Positions 5,572 to 7,974 of a stretch of DNA of 7,974 bases are shown here, piece by piece; the first letter of the stretch is position 1, and each line of letters begins with the position of its first letter. Under the pieces are notes generated by a model, which saw nothing but the letters and a program-made list of their open reading frames with translations, was not told the origin of the DNA and ran no database searches. The stretch spans positions 1 to 7,974 of the forward strand of contig NZ_JAHQVB010000077.1 in the NCBI RefSeq assembly GCF_019052655.1. The letters are read 5' to 3'. Source of the DNA: Holdemanella porci. GTDB taxonomy: Bacteria > Bacillota_I > Bacilli_A > Erysipelotrichales > Erysipelotrichaceae. The position numbers were made by a program, and so were the translations under genes.

Positions 5572-6348
5572 CTATAACAATTCGTCCTTTAGAAAGTCTA
5601 GAGCCGCTTTCATTCTTGCTTCTCTAAACGCAAATGATTTAAAACGATGCTCTGCTCCTTTGACAATAATACATTTTGCTCTTTCCTTAAAAATTTCTTT
5701 ATACTTGTAACTACACTCACACGAAGCAGTAATGTCTTGATCTCCATGAATGGTACAAACATTTTTATCAAACAATGAAGCCTCTTTATAAGGATCGAGT
5801 GTACATGCATCTTGGTAAAATTTAAGGCTCAACTTCAATCCTTCCACATCTGCACATCCATCTTTTTCAATGTTTGAAACGTTCTGGCCACACAAAGTCA
5901 AATGTTCCTTCAAGTTATAAACTAAATCTGGTGCAGGGCACCATAACGACAATGCTTGAACTCTTTCTTTACATTGTCCTGCTACCATACTCGCTACGCA
6001 TCCTCCTAGACTACATCCGTGAAGCGCAATTTTTTTAGAATCGACAAAATCTAAAGATTCGACATAATTCAACATGGCTTTCGCATCCAGAATCTCACTT
6101 GAAATAGTCATATCTTCAAAGCGTCCATCGCTTTCTCCGCTGCCATTCATGTCAAAGCGAACACTCGCAATACCAGCATCACACAATCTTTGAGATAACT
6201 CATTATGCACAAAATTTATTTCATTGCGATCATCGCAAAATCCATGAAGTAGAATGACCATAGGCACTTTCGAACTTACATTGTCTGGCACATGAAGCAT
6301 ACCTCGTAATGTCAATCCATCCCGCTTAATTTCTACGTACTTCTGCAT
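5572..6348 (-). CDS. Alpha/beta hydrolase, cinnamoyl/feruloyl-esterase-like
   Basis: 258 residues from ATG at 6346-6348, chosen over an in-frame ATG at 6381 because GGAGGG lies 6 bases upstream and the promoter at 6370-6398 would start transcription at about 6363. The oxyanion region is HGFCDD (35-40). The nucleophile elbow is GCSLGG with S113, and the likely triad completes with D205 (HGDQD) and H234 (GAEHRF). Segments such as ASVRFDMNGSGESDGRFEDMT resemble bacterial cinnamoyl esterases (Lactobacillus johnsonii, Butyrivibrio), which have GHSQGG at the elbow. There is no signal peptide, so it is cytosolic. It holds 13 cysteines, many for this size and suggestive of an anaerobe. It is the first gene of a probable operon with nhaC. 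The substrate is unknown; an acyl ester or peptide bond is possible. Confidence 0.85.
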   Translation of the reverse strand: MQKYVEIKRDGLTLRGMLHVPDNVSSKVPMVILLHGFCDDRNEINFVHNELSQRLCDAGIASVRFDMNGSGESDGRFEDMTISSEILDAKAMLNYVESLDFVDSKKIALHGCSLGGCVASMVAGQCKERVQALSLWCPAPDLVYNLKEHLTLCGQNVSNIEKDGCADVEGLKLSLKFYQDACTLDPYKEASLFDKNVCTIHGDQDITASCECSYKYKEIFKERAKCIIVKGAEHRFKSFAFREARMKAALDFLKDELL

Positions 6349-6369
6349 ATATTTCCCTCCGTTTTGGGT

Positions 6370-6398
6370 ATAATACCACAAAAAATATAATTTGTTTA
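6370..6398 (-). promoter_or_regulatory. Promoter of the hydrolase-nhaC operon
   Basis: The minus strand has TAAACA (6393-6398, 4 of 6), a 17-base spacer and TATTAT (6370-6375) with a TGG extension directly before it. The predicted start is near 6363, giving a 15-base leader with GGAGGG. Confidence 0.65.
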
Positions 6399-6412
6399 TA
6401 CCTTTTTAACAC

Positions 6413-6422
6413 ATGTATACAT
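6413..6422. promoter_or_regulatory. Palindrome upstream of the hydrolase promoter
   Basis: ATGTATACAT is a perfect 10-base palindrome, and ATACAT recurs at 6428-6433. It sits about 15 bases upstream of the -35, centred near -54.5, so it could be an activator site. Its short length and AT-rich makeup leave chance likely. Confidence 0.2.
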
Positions 6423-6434
6423 TTTGAATACATC

Positions 6435-6464
6435 AATAGCCTCTTTGTTCATCAAGAGGCTATT
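6435..6464. terminator. Strong stem-loop at the end of the diguanylate cyclase gene
   Basis: AATAGCCTCTT (6435-6445) and AAGAGGCTATT (6454-6464) form a perfect 11-pair stem with an 8-base loop. It overlaps the TAG stop (6460-6462) of the minus-strand GGDEF gene, so it most likely terminates that gene. The run of six Ts (6463-6468) follows the stem on the plus strand only; on the minus strand the tail is ATTGATGTATTC. It is therefore a canonical plus-strand terminator and a T-poor minus-strand one. Confidence 0.6.
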
Positions 6465-7146
6465 TTTTCTTATATATTGTTGCGCTGTATCCTTCCACTT
6501 TTTTACTTTGATACATTGCCATATCGGCTCTGCAGTATAATTCATCAAAGGTCAATTCTTCTTTTCCATCATAAATGCAAGCGCCTAAACTCATTATAAT
6601 CGGATGATCTTTTATAGATTCAATTTGGATTTGTTTCAAATTCTCAAACAAACGTTTAAAGAAAGCATTGGCACACTTACGTTCCGTAACACCTGGAATA
6701 AATAACACAAACTCATCTCCACCAAGACGCATGACTACATCTTTATCACGACACGATTTTTGTAGCGTATGCGCAATCGCAACAATGACCTCATCCCCAG
6801 CCATGTGCCCATACGTATCATTAATGGATTTAAATTTGTCACAATCCACTAAACACATCATGCCACTGACTTTGTTGTTTAAAACACGCTCAATCATCTT
6901 CTCTCCACTACGACGATTTGAAATTCCCGTCATTGTATCTGTTTGAGCTAAATATAATAATTTGTCTTCTCGCTTCTTTTGATCATCAATACACTCCACA
7001 CAGTATAGAACATGGAGTAAACTTCCATCCTCATCATAATCAACCGGAATAAAACGGGATCGACACCAGCCAGAAAGCTTACCATAGAAAACACTATCTA
7101 TGGATTTTTTGCCTTGAAGTCTTTCTTCTAATGTCTCAAGATTCAT
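6460..7146 (-). CDS. GGDEF diguanylate cyclase domain (3' part of the broken gene)
   Basis: 228 residues from the first ATG after the in-frame TAG. Residues about 1-55 are the end of a PAS-like sensor fold (SVFYGKLSGWCRSRFIPVDY). Residues about 65-225 are a complete GGDEF domain: TDTMTGISNRR, metal-binding VDCDKFKSINDTYGH (D101), the RLGGDEF active-site loop (GGDEF 142-146), and the inhibitory I-site RDKD (133-136), exactly five residues before GGDEF. Catalysis and product inhibition should therefore be possible. A weak GAGAAG lies about 9 bases before the ATG, so this domain might be made alone, without the GAF sensor; whether it would dimerise and be active is unknown. Confidence 0.7.
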   Translation of the reverse strand: MNLETLEERLQGKKSIDSVFYGKLSGWCRSRFIPVDYDEDGSLLHVLYCVECIDDQKKREDKLLYLAQTDTMTGISNRRSGEKMIERVLNNKVSGMMCLVDCDKFKSINDTYGHMAGDEVIVAIAHTLQKSCRDKDVVMRLGGDEFVLFIPGVTERKCANAFFKRLFENLKQIQIESIKDHPIIMSLGACIYDGKEELTFDELYCRADMAMYQSKKVEGYSATIYKKK

Positions 7147-7233
7147 AAATTCAACTTCTCGATCTACATAATCAGCTTGACAGAATTTTCGATGAATCTT
7201 ACAAATATGATCCGTAAAATTATCTCCTATATC

Positions 7234-7737
7234 CTAAATTTCATATTTTCCTAAATACGTTAGAATTTGCGGCTCCATTTTCACAATATGAAAGCGATTG
7301 GTTTTCACATTGATATAATGCATAGAAGTATAGATTTGTCCCAAGGCTGAATAGCCACTTAATTTTGCCTCACGCTTGGACTTATTTTGTGAATTACGAA
7401 TCTTTAAAAAAGAGATGACTAACGTTGCGATCATATCTAAGAATGTAGTTAAACCCAAATGATCATCAATCGGTGGATTGTCCACGCCAAAGAAACCACT
7501 GATTTCATTTTTATAGCGAATTGGACATACCACAAGACGCTTAACATTTTGAATCTTTAACGTATTATATATATACACATGCTCATTTTTTATCGTTTCA
7601 ACATCACGAATGATCACATTTTCTTTCTTATCAAAAGCTTTGTACCACCAATCGATGATATCCATATCAACGCCTTGTAGATAATCAATTTCACTTTCAA
7701 TGCCTTGACGGCACCATTCATATGTATTATCGGTCAC
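7234..7737 (-). CDS. GAF domain and PAS-like linker fragment (middle part of the broken gene)
   Basis: 167 residues if GTG at 7735-7737 is taken as the start, but no ribosome binding site precedes it (AAAAAGAACAT), so it is more likely an internal fragment. Residues 1-115 are most of a GAF domain (TYEWCRQGIESEIDYLQ, DWWYKAF, VVCPIRYKNEISGFFGVDNP), lacking its first strands, which lie in the preceding frame at 7734-7974. Residues about 125-167 (YSALGQIYTSMHYINVKTNRF) start the PAS-like unit and stop at TAG 7234-7236 in mid-domain. A stable independent function is unlikely. Confidence 0.5.
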   Translation of the reverse strand: MTDNTYEWCRQGIESEIDYLQGVDMDIIDWWYKAFDKKENVIIRDVETIKNEHVYIYNTLKIQNVKRLVVCPIRYKNEISGFFGVDNPPIDDHLGLTTFLDMIATLVISFLKIRNSQNKSKREAKLSGYSALGQIYTSMHYINVKTNRFHIVKMEPQILTYLGKYEI

Positions 7738-7974
7738 ATGTTCTTTTTATTATCTTCAAAAATATAAATTCGATCACATCCAATATGTTTTCCAAAAAAA
7801 CGAATAAACTCATCGATCTGTTCATCCGGTGTATCCAACATAAGCGCAGAACGCAGTGCTTTGATGACCAATTCATATCGTATGATTATCTGCATATAGG
7901 TGATCTCTTCAAATATGATTCTTGACTCAATTAATGGAACGGATTTAACACCAGTCCAGAAATCTCGTATAAAA

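Larger units (their letters stand above)
6460..7974 (-). pseudogene. GAF / PAS-like / GGDEF diguanylate cyclase, broken by a frameshift and an in-frame stop; 5' end outside window
   Basis: Three adjacent minus-strand pieces are continuous parts of one protein. Piece 1 (7974-7734) ends FFGKHIGCDRIYIFEDNKKNM at TGA. Piece 2 resumes in another frame with TDNTYEWCRQG, the normal continuation of such GAF domains. One extra A in the A5 run 7744-7748 would give EDNKKEHVTDNTYEWC without a break. Piece 2 ends LTYLGKYEI at TAG (7234-7236), and the same frame continues without another stop as DIGDNFTDHICKIHRKFCQ into the PAS-like and GGDEF parts, ending at 6460. The intact protein would be a cytosolic or membrane-linked sensor making cyclic di-GMP from two GTP. 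Two independent lesions suggest a pseudogene; sequencing error, slippage at the A-run or TAG readthrough are alternatives. Confidence 0.75.

Noticed and set aside
4480..5577. Several plus-strand open frames opposite nhaC
   Set aside because: Shadows of the membrane-protein coding strand; none has initiation signals.
6668..6946. Plus-strand open frame of 92 codons opposite GGDEF
   Set aside because: Antisense to the conserved catalytic motifs.
1..7974. CRISPR arrays, tRNA or rRNA genes, prophage or plasmid functions
   Set aside because: No regularly spaced repeats, cloverleaf or rRNA-like sequence, or relevant genes seen by eye.

Overview
The window is AT-rich DNA from a Gram-positive anaerobe-like genome. 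It has purine-rich ribosome binding sites, sigma-A-type promoters with TGn extended -10 elements, a Firmicute-style TPP riboswitch with an intrinsic terminator, a PrfA-like regulator and an NhaC antiporter. I would place it in the Bacillota, possibly a gut clostridial or Erysipelotrichales lineage; the finer placement is a guess. Every host gene lies on the minus strand. The only plus-strand gene is the transposase of an inserted IS110-family element.

Layout from right to left, which is the direction of transcription. (1) 7974-6460: a GAF / PAS-like / GGDEF signalling gene entering from outside the window. It is broken by a one-base frameshift at an A5 run (7744-7748) and an in-frame TAG (7234-7236). 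The GGDEF part itself is intact. (2) 6398-4152: an alpha/beta hydrolase and an NhaC-type Na+/H+ antiporter, 22 bases apart, behind one good promoter. (3) 4139-3961: a promoter, a TPP aptamer with nearly all consensus elements, and an intrinsic terminator, i.e. a thiamine OFF switch with no gene directly behind it. (4) About 2279-3838: a complete IS110-family element in the opposite orientation, with 28/29-base inverted repeats and a DEDD transposase. (5) 2036-696: thiC, the pyrimidine-branch thiamine biosynthesis gene that such a riboswitch would be expected to control. (6) 505-53: a PrfA-like Crp/Fnr regulator lacking its DNA-binding domain, with a PrfA-box-like palindrome and an extended -10 promoter in front of it.

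The most striking feature is that the IS element has split a thiamine-control unit. The riboswitch and terminator now lie about 1.9 kb upstream of thiC, with antisense transposase DNA between them. thiC keeps its own strong ribosome binding site and has a candidate promoter (2096-2124) on its side of the insertion, so it may now be expressed without TPP feedback. Two regulatory genes, the PrfA-like protein and the diguanylate cyclase, also carry stop codons or a frameshift. The window therefore looks like a region where several control circuits are decaying or being rewired. The 140-base noncoding right end of the IS element is a candidate bridge RNA.
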